Shown here in pieces: positions 24,987 through 34,744 of a stretch of 64,000 bases of DNA (position 1 is its first letter; the number at the start of each line of letters is the position of its first letter). A model generated the notes under the pieces. The model was not told where the DNA came from. It made no database searches and saw nothing but the letters and a program-made list of their open reading frames with translations. Location: the NCBI RefSeq assembly GCF_031846515.1, contig NZ_JAVRHO010000011.1, forward strand, positions 1-64,000. Direction: 5' to 3'. Made by a program: the position numbers and the translations under genes. The DNA comes from Autumnicola lenta (GTDB taxonomy: Bacteria > Bacteroidota > Bacteroidia > Flavobacteriales > Flavobacteriaceae).

Positions 24987-27968
24987 ATGAAAAACCTTCT
25001 ATACCTTTTATTATTTGCTGTATTTCTTTTTCATTTTGATGCAGAAGCACAAACCAATGAAACTTCCGGTCCTGTTTACGTAGATTCGGCCCTTGCTGTG
25101 CCTTCAGGGGCACTTTCAAAAGGTAAACTGGTTGCTCCTTCTTCAGAATTTAAAATTTACAATCCGCGTAACCGGGGTATTAATAAGGTGGTGCCGGGAA
25201 AAGGGCTGCCAAAAACCACAGATCCTGCATTGCAGAGTAAAATGGGAGAGGTACCTTCAAAAGCACCAATATTGTCCTATGAGGCTGTAAGTTCTCGCTC
25301 GACACCTACAGATCCTACGGGTTTTGTGGGTCCGAATCACTATATAAACGCCTGGAATTCGGCATTTTCAATTTGGGATAAGGAAGGAAATCAATTAATG
25401 CCACCCGCTTCTTTGGCGAGCATAGGAGGGGAATTTACCGGCGAAAACCTTGGTGATCCTATTGTAGTTTACGATGAGTTTGCAGATCGTTATTTAATAA
25501 GTCAGTTTAGTGATACCCCTGAAAGTTTTCTTATAGCCGTTTCACGTGGTCCGGATCCGTTAAACGATGGTTGGTTTACATACAGGTTTACCACAAATGG
25601 AGTGTTGCCCGATTACCCGAAGATTTCTGTTTGGGGTGATGGTTATTATATTACTACTAACAAAAACGCGAATACTGCAGGTCAAAGCCAGGTGATTTAC
25701 GTAGTGGAGCGGGATAAAATGCTTCAGGGAGAAACAGCCGGAATTTTGGCTTTTCCTTTACCTGGAATCCGGACTAACGGATTTTACAGCCCTGCAGGAT
25801 TTCATGCAATAGGGGATATTGCACCTCCCCGGGGTAATTCTCCAATTGTTTTTATGCAGGATGATGCCTGGGCAGGTGTTATAGAGGATCATTTAAAGAT
25901 TTGGCTGATAAATGTCGATTGGAACAACCCTGCTTCCTCGGTTATTTCAGAATCACAGCGACTTGGGCAGGCAGATGGAGTTTCACCCTTTATGGCGACT
26001 TTTGATGGTGGTTCCTTCAGCAACCTTTCGCAGCCAGGTGATGCGCCGGAAATTGATGCCCTCCAGGCGACGATGATGTATATGACGCAGTATCGGCGCT
26101 TCGAAACCCACAATTCTGTTGTAATGAATTTTGTTGTAGATGTAGATCCTACTGCTGCAGAGCATGCCGGTATAAGGTGGTATGAGCTTAGGCAAATGGC
26201 TAATCAGGAATCATGGACAGTTTATCAGGAAGGAACTTATGCACCGGATAAAAGTGACAGGTTTAGCGGAAGTATAGGTATAGACAACCAGGGAAATATT
26301 GGTCTGGGATTTACGATTTTAGATGATAGCCCTGAGACGCCAATTTTCCCATCAATAAGATACACAGGAAGGTATGCAGGTGATGATTTAGGAATAATGA
26401 CTTTTGAGGAGCAGACGATAGTAGAAGGAGAAGATCCCGACCCTAACAGCAGGTATGGAGATTATGCCCATCTTTCTGTAGATCCGGCAGATGATCTCAC
26501 GTTTTGGCATAATGCTGAATATTTTGAAGGATTAAATCGTAAAAACAGGGTAGGTGTTTTTAGAATAGCAGCCGATAATGAGAATGATGTAGGCGCCATT
26601 GCACGTGTAACACCACAGGATGCCACGTTGGGTACTGCTGAAGAAATTACGGTAAGGATAAGGAATTTTGGTTCTAATGCACAATCTGGCTTTCCTGTTA
26701 GTTATACAGTAAATGGAGGGGAAACAGTTACCGAAATTTTTACTGAAAGTATACCTGCAACCCAGTCTGTCAATTTCACCTTCTCGCAGCCTGCAGATTT
26801 CTCTGAAATAGGAGAGACCTATGAAGTGGTTTTTACCACCGGGCTTAATAATGATCAGAATTCAGAAAATGACACTTTTGTTGCTCAAATTAAAAACCTG
26901 CCGCCCCGGGATGTGGGTGTGACGTCTATAGACGTTCCTGTGACAGGGCAAAATTTAACACCTACAGAAGTTGTTACCGTTACAATTGAGAATTTTGGTG
27001 GTGAGCCACAATCCAACTTTCCTGTTTCCTACCAGGTTGGTGATAATTTTATTGTGAGAGAAACTTTTTCTGGAACTGTGGGAGTTGGAGAAAATACAGT
27101 TTATACTTTTAGTCGAAGAGCAGATCTTAGCCCTTCGGGAAGTTATAGGGTGACCGCAAGAACTCATCTTGAGGAAGATTTTAACCCTACCAATGATTCT
27201 ACGGTGAAATCTATTGCAAATCTGAATTGTATTCCTGAAGGTTCAGATTGTTCTTTTGGTGACGGAATTTTTTACTTTGAGCTGGAAGAAATTTTAAATG
27301 AACGCATACCTTGTGGAGATGGCTACATAGACTTTATTGGTTCCTCTGCCACTCTGGATAGATCCAGGGGTACTTTTACGGTAACCGTAAAATCTGTATT
27401 TGCAGAGGAAGAAAAGGAACAGTTCTCCATGTGGATAGACCTGGATGATGATGCAGTATTTGATAATGACGAGCGGTTTGTAAGTTCACAAGTAATCCCG
27501 AGTCCCAATACACCTGTTTCTGTAGATTTTACCATACCTGACGATGCACCACTAGGTCAGCACCTTTTAAGGATAAGAGCAGGGGACACAAGTTTTGAAG
27601 GAGAATTGAACGATCCCTGTGATGTGATGGATTATGGGACCACGCACGATTATTCTGTAAGCGTAACCGACAGTTCACTTAACATTGAAGACTTTATACT
27701 TAATGAAGCTGAATTAATGATTATAAGTGAAAGACCAAAAGAAGAAGATAGCAAAATCTACAGGGCTCGTCTTTTATCTAATATAGAAGCACCCCTGCGC
27801 ATTACTGTTCATGATATGCTTGGCCAGAAACTGCTTGAGAATAAAATGAATTTTAATGGAGAGGCATATACTTATACTTTTGATATGTCTTATGCCGCAA
27901 GAGGTGTTTACCTTGTAAGAGTGGGAACAAGGGAGTTCGGAAAAGTAAAGCGCTTTATAGTTAAGTAG
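24987..27968 (+). CDS. large secreted protein with CARDB-like repeats, GEVED domain and T9SS sorting tail
   Basis: A 993-residue protein with a signal peptide (residues 1-22, ending EAQ). A long N-terminal region of about 500 residues looks like a beta-propeller or lectin-like module (PTDPTGFVGPNHYINAWNS). Two CARDB-like beta-sandwiches follow (about 530-640 and 645-745; RNFGSNAQSGFPVSY and ENFGGEPQSNFPVSY align). A GEVED domain spans about 750-895 (WIDLDDDAVFDNDERFV). The last 80 residues form a type A type-IX sorting domain with VHDMLGQKLLE, GVYLVRV and KRFIVK. It is probably exported and surface-attached or released; an adhesive or polymer-binding role is inferred. It has its own promoter at 24937. 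Confidence 0.9.
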   Translation: MKNLLYLLLFAVFLFHFDAEAQTNETSGPVYVDSALAVPSGALSKGKLVAPSSEFKIYNPRNRGINKVVPGKGLPKTTDPALQSKMGEVPSKAPILSYEAVSSRSTPTDPTGFVGPNHYINAWNSAFSIWDKEGNQLMPPASLASIGGEFTGENLGDPIVVYDEFADRYLISQFSDTPESFLIAVSRGPDPLNDGWFTYRFTTNGVLPDYPKISVWGDGYYITTNKNANTAGQSQVIYVVERDKMLQGETAGILAFPLPGIRTNGFYSPAGFHAIGDIAPPRGNSPIVFMQDDAWAGVIEDHLKIWLINVDWNNPASSVISESQRLGQADGVSPFMATFDGGSFSNLSQPGDAPEIDALQATMMYMTQYRRFETHNSVVMNFVVDVDPTAAEHAGIRWYELRQMANQESWTVYQEGTYAPDKSDRFSGSIGIDNQGNIGLGFTILDDSPETPIFPSIRYTGRYAGDDLGIMTFEEQTIVEGEDPDPNSRYGDYAHLSVDPADDLTFWHNAEYFEGLNRKNRVGVFRIAADNENDVGAIARVTPQDATLGTAEEITVRIRNFGSNAQSGFPVSYTVNGGETVTEIFTESIPATQSVNFTFSQPADFSEIGETYEVVFTTGLNNDQNSENDTFVAQIKNLPPRDVGVTSIDVPVTGQNLTPTEVVTVTIENFGGEPQSNFPVSYQVGDNFIVRETFSGTVGVGENTVYTFSRRADLSPSGSYRVTARTHLEEDFNPTNDSTVKSIANLNCIPEGSDCSFGDGIFYFELEEILNERIPCGDGYIDFIGSSATLDRSRGTFTVTVKSVFAEEEKEQFSMWIDLDDDAVFDNDERFVSSQVIPSPNTPVSVDFTIPDDAPLGQHLLRIRAGDTSFEGELNDPCDVMDYGTTHDYSVSVTDSSLNIEDFILNEAELMIISERPKEEDSKIYRARLLSNIEAPLRITVHDMLGQKLLENKMNFNGEAYTYTFDMSYAARGVYLVRVGTREFGKVKRFIVK

Positions 27969-28099
27969 AGGAAAGTAGCAATGTGCTTTTTTATGGCCAG
28001 ATTTTGGAGAAATCCAAATTAAGTGCTGCTTCGAAACGACAAATCTGGAATATGTAGATATTTCAGATGGATCTAATTTAAAAAATCACAACAACATAA

Positions 28100-28861
28100 A
28101 TGCGAATAATTTCTTATAATGTTAATGGTATCAGGGCGGCAATTAGGAAAGGATTTCTGGAATGGCTGCAGCAGGCTAATCCAGATGTTGTTTGTCTTCA
28201 GGAAATAAAAGCCTCTCCGGATCAATTAAATTTGCAGGATTTTGAAGAGGCGGGTTATCCTTATCACTATTGGTATCCTGCGCAAAAAAAGGGCTATAGC
28301 GGAGTAGCTGTCATTAGTAAAATAAAACCGATTCATGTAGAATATGGGACGGGTGTGGATTATATGGATTTTGAAGGGCGCAACCTTCGGGTTGACTTTG
28401 AAGATTTTTCAGTAATGAGTCTTTACCTCCCTTCGGGAACAAATATTAAGAGGCTTGAGCATAAATTTCAGTATATGGAAGATTTTCAGCAGTATGTAGA
28501 CAAGCTAAAGCTGGAAATACCAAACCTTATTATTTGCGGTGATTATAATATTTGCCATGAAGCCATAGATATCCATGATCCTGTTCGATTAAAGAATGTT
28601 TCAGGATTTCTTCCGGAAGAAAGGGAATGGATCAACAATTTTATGAAAAGCGGGTTCATCGATTCTTTCCGGTACTTTAACGAAGAAGGAGATAATTATT
28701 CCTGGTGGAGTTATCGTGCAAATGCCAGGAACAACAACAAAGGCTGGCGTATAGATTATAATCTTGTTTCAAAATCCTTACAAGAAAAAATGAAACGTGC
28801 CGTTATATTACCAGAGGCATATCACAGCGATCACTGCCCGGTTTTAATTGAATTGGAATAA
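28100..28861 (+). CDS. xth: exodeoxyribonuclease III / AP endonuclease
   Basis: A 253-residue Mg2+-dependent nuclease that cuts at abasic sites and trims 3' ends in base excision repair. The family marks are present: NVNGIRAAIRKG near the start, CLQEIKA with the metal-ligand Glu, GDYNICHEAID, and the C-terminal SDHCPV containing the catalytic Asp-His. Length and start are typical. It is followed after 12 nt by the OmpA lipoprotein gene. Confidence 0.96.
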   Translation: MRIISYNVNGIRAAIRKGFLEWLQQANPDVVCLQEIKASPDQLNLQDFEEAGYPYHYWYPAQKKGYSGVAVISKIKPIHVEYGTGVDYMDFEGRNLRVDFEDFSVMSLYLPSGTNIKRLEHKFQYMEDFQQYVDKLKLEIPNLIICGDYNICHEAIDIHDPVRLKNVSGFLPEEREWINNFMKSGFIDSFRYFNEEGDNYSWWSYRANARNNNKGWRIDYNLVSKSLQEKMKRAVILPEAYHSDHCPVLIELE

Positions 28862-28873
28862 ATTTCTATAGAA

Positions 28874-29827
28874 ATGATAAGGAAAATTTTCTTTTTTGCA
28901 GCTGTAATGGCTTTAACTTTAAGCTCGTGCGTTTCTTCTAAAAAATATGGAGAACTGGAAAACCAGCATGCCGACCTAAAACGTGAAAACCGTGAAATGT
29001 CTGCTGACCTGGAGTGGTATAGAAAAATGGAAGCAGAATATAATGCACTGCAGGAGGCGCATGAAAATTTAACAGCAGAGCGCAATAATTTAGCTGAAAA
29101 TCTCTCCTCACTCCAATCGAAGTACGAAAACTTGAAAAATTCGTATGACGCTTTGGAGCAGAACAGTTCTGCTGCTATAGCCGAAAATTCGAGGCAAAAC
29201 CGAGAATTACTGGCCCAGCTGGAAGAAAAAGAAAACGCCCTGGCAGCAGAACAGATACGTCTGGAAAAGCTTCAGAAGGATTTGGAGGCAAGGTCTAATC
29301 GCATAAATGAACTGGAAGGTCTAATTGCTGCAAAAGATGCCAAAATGAATGCTTTAAAGGAAGCTATTTCCAAGGCCCTCACCAATTTTGAAGGAAAGGG
29401 GCTTACCGTAGAGCAGCGCGATGGAAAAGTCTATGTTTCTATGGAAAATAAGTTACTTTTTGGTTCCGGAAGTTGGGCAGTAAACTCTGAAGGAAGAAAA
29501 GCTGTACAACAATTGGGAGAAGTACTGGCTCAAAATCCTGATATTGCCGTGCTAATAGAAGGACATACCGATAATGTGCCCTATGGGGGCAGCGGTCCTT
29601 TAACCGACAACTGGGATCTTTCTACCAAGCGTGCAACGTCTATTGTGCAGATCTTGAAGGAGAATAGTAATATTGATCCGCAAAACCTAACCGCGGCCGG
29701 AAGGGGAGAATATGCGCCGGTTGCGAGCAATGATACTGCTGAAGGAAGGGCTAAAAACCGCAGGATTGAAGTTATCCTTACTCCTAAACTGGATGAGGTA
29801 ACACGTTTGCTAAATGAAACTGAATAA
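28874..29827 (+). CDS. OmpA-family outer-membrane lipoprotein with coiled coil
   Basis: A 317-residue protein. The lipobox ends LSSC with Cys19. A coiled coil runs over about 25-160 (ENQHADLKRENREMSADLEW). A C-terminal OmpA peptidoglycan-binding domain spans about 190-305, with VLIEGHTDNVPYGG and the binding residues in NWDLSTKRA and AAGRGEYAP. It likely tethers the outer membrane to peptidoglycan. It starts 12 nt after xth, so co-transcription is possible. Confidence 0.93.
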   Translation: MIRKIFFFAAVMALTLSSCVSSKKYGELENQHADLKRENREMSADLEWYRKMEAEYNALQEAHENLTAERNNLAENLSSLQSKYENLKNSYDALEQNSSAAIAENSRQNRELLAQLEEKENALAAEQIRLEKLQKDLEARSNRINELEGLIAAKDAKMNALKEAISKALTNFEGKGLTVEQRDGKVYVSMENKLLFGSGSWAVNSEGRKAVQQLGEVLAQNPDIAVLIEGHTDNVPYGGSGPLTDNWDLSTKRATSIVQILKENSNIDPQNLTAAGRGEYAPVASNDTAEGRAKNRRIEVILTPKLDEVTRLLNETE

Positions 29828-29968
29828 GGAAACTCCTTAAGAAAAAGAATAATTGAAAATCCGTTATAATTTTTTCTGAAGCAGCAAAACTTCCGAAGAA
29901 ATTAGAGCTGTACAGCTGGATTTAAAATATCTGGGGTACAGAGTAAATCATTTTCAGAAAAATAATCA

Positions 29969-31000
29969 ATGAAATATACAATCTTACCAAATACTGATAT
30001 TAAAGTCAGTAAAATATGCCTGGGCACTATGACCTGGGGAGAGCAGAATACAGAAGCTGAAGGCCACGAACAAATAGAGTATGCCTTGGGGAAGGGAGTA
30101 AATTTTCTTGATGCTGCAGAAATGTATCCGGTTCCTGCAAATTCTGAAACCCAGGGGAGAACTGAAGAAATTATTGGAAGCTGGCTTAAAGAGTCCGGTA
30201 GGAGAGAGGATGTAGTGCTTACTTCAAAAGTAGCGGGCCCTGCTGAAATGGTTGCTCATATCCGTCCCAAATTAGGTTACCACAAGGAAGCTGTGGAAGA
30301 GGCGGTGAATAAAAGTCTACAACGATTGCAGACAGATTATATAGACCTCTATCAGTTACACTGGCCGGAACGGCAATCTAATTTTTTCGGGAAGAAGGGT
30401 TATACGCATGAAGAGGAGGAGTGGGAGGATAATTTTCGGGAAGTCCTGGAAATTCTGGATAGTATGATCAAAGCCGGAAAAATCAGGCATATTGGGCTGT
30501 CCAATGAGACGCCCTTCGGATTGATGCGATTTTTGGAGGAAAGCAAAAGTGGTTTACCAAAGATGGTGAGTGTCCAAAACCCTTATAATCTTCTGAACCG
30601 GAAGGATGAAATTGGACTTACCGAAATTCTTCATCGCGAAAATGTTGGATACCTGCCTTACTCTCCATTGGGAATGGGGGTGCTGTCTGGAAAGCATCTT
30701 GGCGGAATTAAAGAAAACACAAGGCTAAGCCTGTTTCCGCAGTACAAGAGGTACACCGGGGAAGAGGCGGTAAAAGCTACAGGCGCGTATAGTGATATCG
30801 CTAAAAGGCACAATATCAGCCTTACGCATTTAGCTTTGGCATTCATCAATCAGCAGCCGTTTGTTACCAGTAATATTATTGGTGCGACAACTCTAGATCA
30901 GTTAAATGAAAATATAGAAAGTATCAACGTAAACCTTTCAGAAGAAATCCTAAAGGAGATAGAAGAGGTTCATAAAACGATACCAAATCCTGCACCTTAA
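29969..31000 (+). CDS. aldo/keto reductase (Tas-like)
   Basis: A 343-residue NADP(H)-dependent TIM-barrel oxidoreductase. The catalytic tetrad can be read as D in FLDAAEMYP with the nearby Tyr, Lys in LTSKVAGP and His in LYQLHWPE. The start YTILPNTDIKVSKICLGTMTWG is characteristic of the AKR12/Tas group. The substrate is unknown; general carbonyl detoxification is the usual suggestion. It is convergent with the M23 peptidase gene, only 1 nt lying between the two stop codons. Confidence 0.93.
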   Translation: MKYTILPNTDIKVSKICLGTMTWGEQNTEAEGHEQIEYALGKGVNFLDAAEMYPVPANSETQGRTEEIIGSWLKESGRREDVVLTSKVAGPAEMVAHIRPKLGYHKEAVEEAVNKSLQRLQTDYIDLYQLHWPERQSNFFGKKGYTHEEEEWEDNFREVLEILDSMIKAGKIRHIGLSNETPFGLMRFLEESKSGLPKMVSVQNPYNLLNRKDEIGLTEILHRENVGYLPYSPLGMGVLSGKHLGGIKENTRLSLFPQYKRYTGEEAVKATGAYSDIAKRHNISLTHLALAFINQQPFVTSNIIGATTLDQLNENIESINVNLSEEILKEIEEVHKTIPNPAP

Positions 31001-31001
31001 A

Positions 31002-32132
31002 TTAAATAGGTTTCACAAGACTTTGATGAATAAAGGAAGCCTTATTTTCTCGTGTTCTTATGTGGTACCAGTCTCTTGACTTTCCTAAAATCTGAAGGGT
31101 GTCCTGAGCTTTAGAAGAACCTATAATCTTTGAACCCGAAGTTGTTGGTTTGTTTCTAAGGTTTGCCGTAACTGCTTTAGTAAGTATTTTATGCGGAATA
31201 TCGTCCTCCACATCGTCCAGGTTTAATGGCTCTGGCATAAATACGAAATTCAGAGGGTTTATAGCACCCTGAAAATTCTTATAAATTCCGAAATGGAGGT
31301 GTGGGGGAGTAGTTCTCGCATTTCCGGTATTTCCTACAAATCCTAAAGTGTCTCCCACATTTACCCTTCCGGAAACAGGATTAATACTATCAAGATGTGC
31401 ATAATATAGAGACTGACCCCTGCGGCTGTCCCTTAACCAAACCTGTTTTCCGCCAAGGCCTTTTTCTCCGGTATAAGTAATGCGACCAGAAGTGGCTGCC
31501 ACAACAGGAGTTCCTCGTTCTGCAAAGATATCAATCCCTTCATGACTTCTTGCGCCTCCATCCCGCTGGGCTCCCCAGAAGCTTTGTACAGCTGAGTTAT
31601 TATATGATGCGACGGGGAAAAGGTAAACCGGACTCTTTATCATCTTCAGTAAAAAAGGAGAATTTCCCTCGATAGCGGGTTGAATTACAACTTTATATTT
31701 CCCTTCTTTTTCAGCTTCAAAAGTAAAGTGTTTTGCGCCAAATTCTGCACTTTCAACTTTGGTGAAGGGATTTAAAGAATCTTCGGTTCTCTTGAAAACA
31801 TCGATAAAAACCAGTTCCTTTAGAGAATCGGTTTCAATTTCAAGATTAAAAAGCTCCCCTGGATTTAATTCTATTTCATAGGAGTACACAGGAAAAGTAC
31901 GAGGCAGAAATTTGCCTTTTTCGGCATATGGCAGTTCTACCTGGATACTATCATTTAAGGCGATTTCCACCTGATTTTTCCATTTAGTAAAAAGACTATC
32001 AGAAAGATTAAAATCCCTCTTGTATACCTCTTTTGCTGTAGGATTTGTGATGTAATCTGAAGCTTTATTCAGCTGAGAGCAGCCTGAAAGAATTACTGCC
32101 GATAATATTAATAATAACCTTGTTATTCGCAT
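31002..32132 (-). CDS. M23 peptidase lipoprotein with C-terminal SH3 domain
   Basis: About 376 residues from the ATG at 32132, which gives a lipoprotein signal with Cys in ILSGCSQ; an in-frame TTG upstream at 32183 would hide it. The LytM/M23 zinc-peptidase domain shows HEGIDIFAERGTPV (His and Asp ligands) and PHLHFGIY (catalytic and ligand His). A bacterial SH3-like domain fills the last 60 residues (VTANLRNKP, DWYHIRT). It probably cleaves peptidoglycan cross-bridges in the periplasm. The gene follows radA on the same strand. Confidence 0.93.
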   Translation of the reverse strand: MRITRLLLILSAVILSGCSQLNKASDYITNPTAKEVYKRDFNLSDSLFTKWKNQVEIALNDSIQVELPYAEKGKFLPRTFPVYSYEIELNPGELFNLEIETDSLKELVFIDVFKRTEDSLNPFTKVESAEFGAKHFTFEAEKEGKYKVVIQPAIEGNSPFLLKMIKSPVYLFPVASYNNSAVQSFWGAQRDGGARSHEGIDIFAERGTPVVAATSGRITYTGEKGLGGKQVWLRDSRRGQSLYYAHLDSINPVSGRVNVGDTLGFVGNTGNARTTPPHLHFGIYKNFQGAINPLNFVFMPEPLNLDDVEDDIPHKILTKAVTANLRNKPTTSGSKIIGSSKAQDTLQILGKSRDWYHIRTRENKASFIHQSLVKPI

Positions 32133-32175
32133 ATAATTATTTTTCAGCAGCTTAACTTCATTAACTGTGCCATTT

Positions 32176-33540
32176 TTATTCAAATAAATGACTTACAACA
32201 TCTTCAATTTTTGCTAATTTAATAATTTGAATATTATAATTATTCTTTGGAACCTTACTTTGTTTCGAAATTAAGATTTTTCCAAATCCTAATTTTTCGG
32301 CTTCTGTTATTCTCTGTTCAATGCGGGTTACCGGCCGTATTTCTCCTGCCAGCCCTACTTCTGCAGCAAAACAGACATCTTTTTCCACAGGAATATCTTC
32401 ATTGGAAGATAATATAGCTGCCACCACAGCAAGATCTATGGCAGGATCATCCACGGAAATTCCTCCGGTAATATTTAAGAATACATCTTTGGCACCCAGT
32501 TTAAATCCTGCACGTTTTTCCAGTACTGCAAGGATCATATTGAGTCTTTTGGCATTATAACCCGTAGTAGAACGTTGGGGCGTTCCATAAACGGCGGTGC
32601 TCACCAGCGCCTGAATTTCTATCATTAAAGGTCGCATTCCCTCGAGAGTTGCGGCAATGGCGGTACCGCTAAGATCCTCGTCATTTTTAGAAATAAGTAT
32701 TTCCGATGGATTGCTTACTTCTCTTAGTCCGCTGCCCTGCATTTCATAAATGCCGAGCTCGTGCGTAGAGCCAAACCGGTTTTTATGCGCCCTTAAAATT
32801 CTGTAAACATGATTGCGATCTCCTTCAAACTGAAGGACCGTATCTACCATATGCTCCAGTACTTTTGGACCGGCAATACTTCCTTCTTTGGTAATATGAC
32901 CAATTAAAATAACCGGAACTCCGCTTTCCTTGGCAAATTTAATAAGTTCAGCAGTGCATTCCCTAATTTGAGAAATACTGCCGGGAGAACTTTCAATGTA
33001 ATCACTGTGAAGGGTTTGTATAGAGTCAATAATAACCACTTCAGGAGATATAGCTTCGATTTGCCGGAATATGTTCTGCGTTTTAGTCTCGGTAAGAATG
33101 TAGCAGTTGGCAGGATTTGGATCTATACGTTCTGCCCGCATTTTTATTTGCTGCTGACTTTCTTCTCCGGAAACGTATAACACTTTATACTTTAACTGAA
33201 GCGATATTTGCAATAAGAGCGTACTCTTTCCAATCCCGGGCTCGCCTCCCAAAAGTGTAAGTGATCCGGGAACAAGACCGCCGCCCAATACCCGGTCCAG
33301 CTCATTATTTCCCGTTTTCCACCTGTTTTGAGGAGCGTTTTCTATTTCGGCAATTTTTAAAGGCCTGGAAATTCTCTTTGCCTCCTTTGAAGCAGGGGAT
33401 TTCCAGTCTTTAGGATCGGGTTTCTGAACAACTTCTTCTACAATAGTGTTCCATTCGTTGCACGCGGTACATCTGCCCTGCCACTTAGAATATTGTGCTC
33501 CACAATTCTGGCAATAGAATGTGGTCTTTACTTTTGCCAT
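32176..33540 (-). CDS. radA: DNA repair/recombination protein RadA
   Basis: A 454-residue RecA-like ATPase that promotes branch migration in recombination. It has an N-terminal C4 zinc finger (CQNCGAQYSKWQGRCTAC), Walker A GGEPGIGKST, the family KNRFG motif in AHKNRFGST, and a C-terminal Lon-protease-like domain (DVFLNITGGISVDDPAID) that lacks the catalytic Ser. The length matches the family. It is followed on the same strand by the M23 peptidase gene. Confidence 0.97.
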   Translation of the reverse strand: MAKVKTTFYCQNCGAQYSKWQGRCTACNEWNTIVEEVVQKPDPKDWKSPASKEAKRISRPLKIAEIENAPQNRWKTGNNELDRVLGGGLVPGSLTLLGGEPGIGKSTLLLQISLQLKYKVLYVSGEESQQQIKMRAERIDPNPANCYILTETKTQNIFRQIEAISPEVVIIDSIQTLHSDYIESSPGSISQIRECTAELIKFAKESGVPVILIGHITKEGSIAGPKVLEHMVDTVLQFEGDRNHVYRILRAHKNRFGSTHELGIYEMQGSGLREVSNPSEILISKNDEDLSGTAIAATLEGMRPLMIEIQALVSTAVYGTPQRSTTGYNAKRLNMILAVLEKRAGFKLGAKDVFLNITGGISVDDPAIDLAVVAAILSSNEDIPVEKDVCFAAEVGLAGEIRPVTRIEQRITEAEKLGFGKILISKQSKVPKNNYNIQIIKLAKIEDVVSHLFE

Positions 33541-33561
33541 TTATATATTTCTGATTTATTT

Positions 33562-34710
33562 CTAATAACCGAAATCTCTTTTAATTGCATTAGCTTTTTC
33601 CAGCATAAAATCAACATCTAAAAAAGCGATTTTCTCCTGCCCATAAGCATTTTGATAAGCTTTCATTGCTTTCTTTGGATTACCGGTTTCTTCGTGGTAT
33701 CGTGCTTCAAAATAGGTGCTAAGCATTGTCTTCGGGAAATGATCGTTGGCAAGTTTGCTGAGTTCCTCATATTCATCCCATCTCCTGGTTTTCTCTATAG
33801 CCTGATGAATGGCAAGGAAATCGTTTAGCCTTATTCGTTTCTCAATTCCATACAGATTGTCGATCGATTCATACTTTTCAATAAGATATTCGGTTGGGGA
33901 TATAGAAGTCTGTAGTAAGACTTCATTGTACTCTTTTGGGGAAATAGGACTGTAAACTTCAAACATACTTTCTATTGCAACAGGAAGAGCTCTTCCTACA
34001 AGAGAGTAATGACTGGCATTATCAAAGTTATTAAAGGTGTAGGAAACCAGGTCGTTATCAAGACCTTTTAATTGATTGTCCAGAGCCAAAATATTTTCTT
34101 TTAACTGGCTGATGTCGTCACTTCCTGTTGCTAAGTAATACCATTTTTTCTTTTCGCTTCTGGATAGTGCACTCGTTATTCTATTTGCCATTTCAGGGGC
34201 AAGATCAGGGCTAAGATTCACATATCCCTCAAAAATCTGCTCAGGTTTAAGTAAGTAATAGTTCAGGAAATTTGCAGTGAGATCGTGGCCGACAATAATT
34301 TGAAAAGGTGCTGTCCTGTATTTTTGATCAACACTGTTTAAAAGCTCCATTCCCAGGAATTCGAAAAATTCAGCCCCTTGATCTGAGGGTAGAAAACGCT
34401 GGTTGTCGTAATTCACGTCCTTACTTCGTGATCTGGACTGATTAATGCCCACCACAATCATTTCAGGAATATCTTCCCAGTATGAATAATAATCCACAAT
34501 TCCAGCTACAGGTTCAAAAAGGTAATCACCATCCAGAACCAGAACTACCGGATAATGTTTCTCCTTGTTCTCATCATAATTACGGGGTAGCTGAATTTTG
34601 ATTTCACGCGTTTCCTTCAATTTTGCAGAGGAAACCGTTTCATAAATAATTTGTGCGGAACTGATCATGGGGCATATCAGTACCACTAGCATAAGTAGTT
34701 TTTTCATCAT
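33562..34710 (-). CDS. esterase-D-like alpha/beta-hydrolase homologue lacking the nucleophile
   Basis: A 382-residue protein with a signal peptide (residues 1-19, SSAQ). The esterase-like domain includes YPVVLVLDGDYLFEPVAG and IPEMIVVGINQSRSR. The nucleophile elbow expected as GHSxxG reads GHDLTAN (141-147), so Ser is replaced by Asp143. A C-terminal part from about 290 has TPR-like helices (FEARYHEETGNPKKAMKAY). It is likely a binding or regulatory homologue rather than an esterase. It is located between radA and the flippase-like gene on the minus strand. Confidence 0.82.
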   Translation of the reverse strand: MMKKLLMLVVLICPMISSAQIIYETVSSAKLKETREIKIQLPRNYDENKEKHYPVVLVLDGDYLFEPVAGIVDYYSYWEDIPEMIVVGINQSRSRSKDVNYDNQRFLPSDQGAEFFEFLGMELLNSVDQKYRTAPFQIIVGHDLTANFLNYYLLKPEQIFEGYVNLSPDLAPEMANRITSALSRSEKKKWYYLATGSDDISQLKENILALDNQLKGLDNDLVSYTFNNFDNASHYSLVGRALPVAIESMFEVYSPISPKEYNEVLLQTSISPTEYLIEKYESIDNLYGIEKRIRLNDFLAIHQAIEKTRRWDEYEELSKLANDHFPKTMLSTYFEARYHEETGNPKKAMKAYQNAYGQEKIAFLDVDFMLEKANAIKRDFGY

Positions 34711-34744
34711 AGGTTGTAGATAGATTACACTGGCAAGATAAGTA

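Noticed and set aside
31909..31932. Extra copy of the dispersed motif (GAAATTTGCCTTTTTCGGCA)
   Set aside because: It lacks the central GCCATT and inverted symmetry, so it may be chance in an AT-rich sequence.
32133..32183. TTG start for the M23 peptidase overlapping radA
   Set aside because: The ATG at 32132 yields a proper lipoprotein signal, which the longer form would bury.
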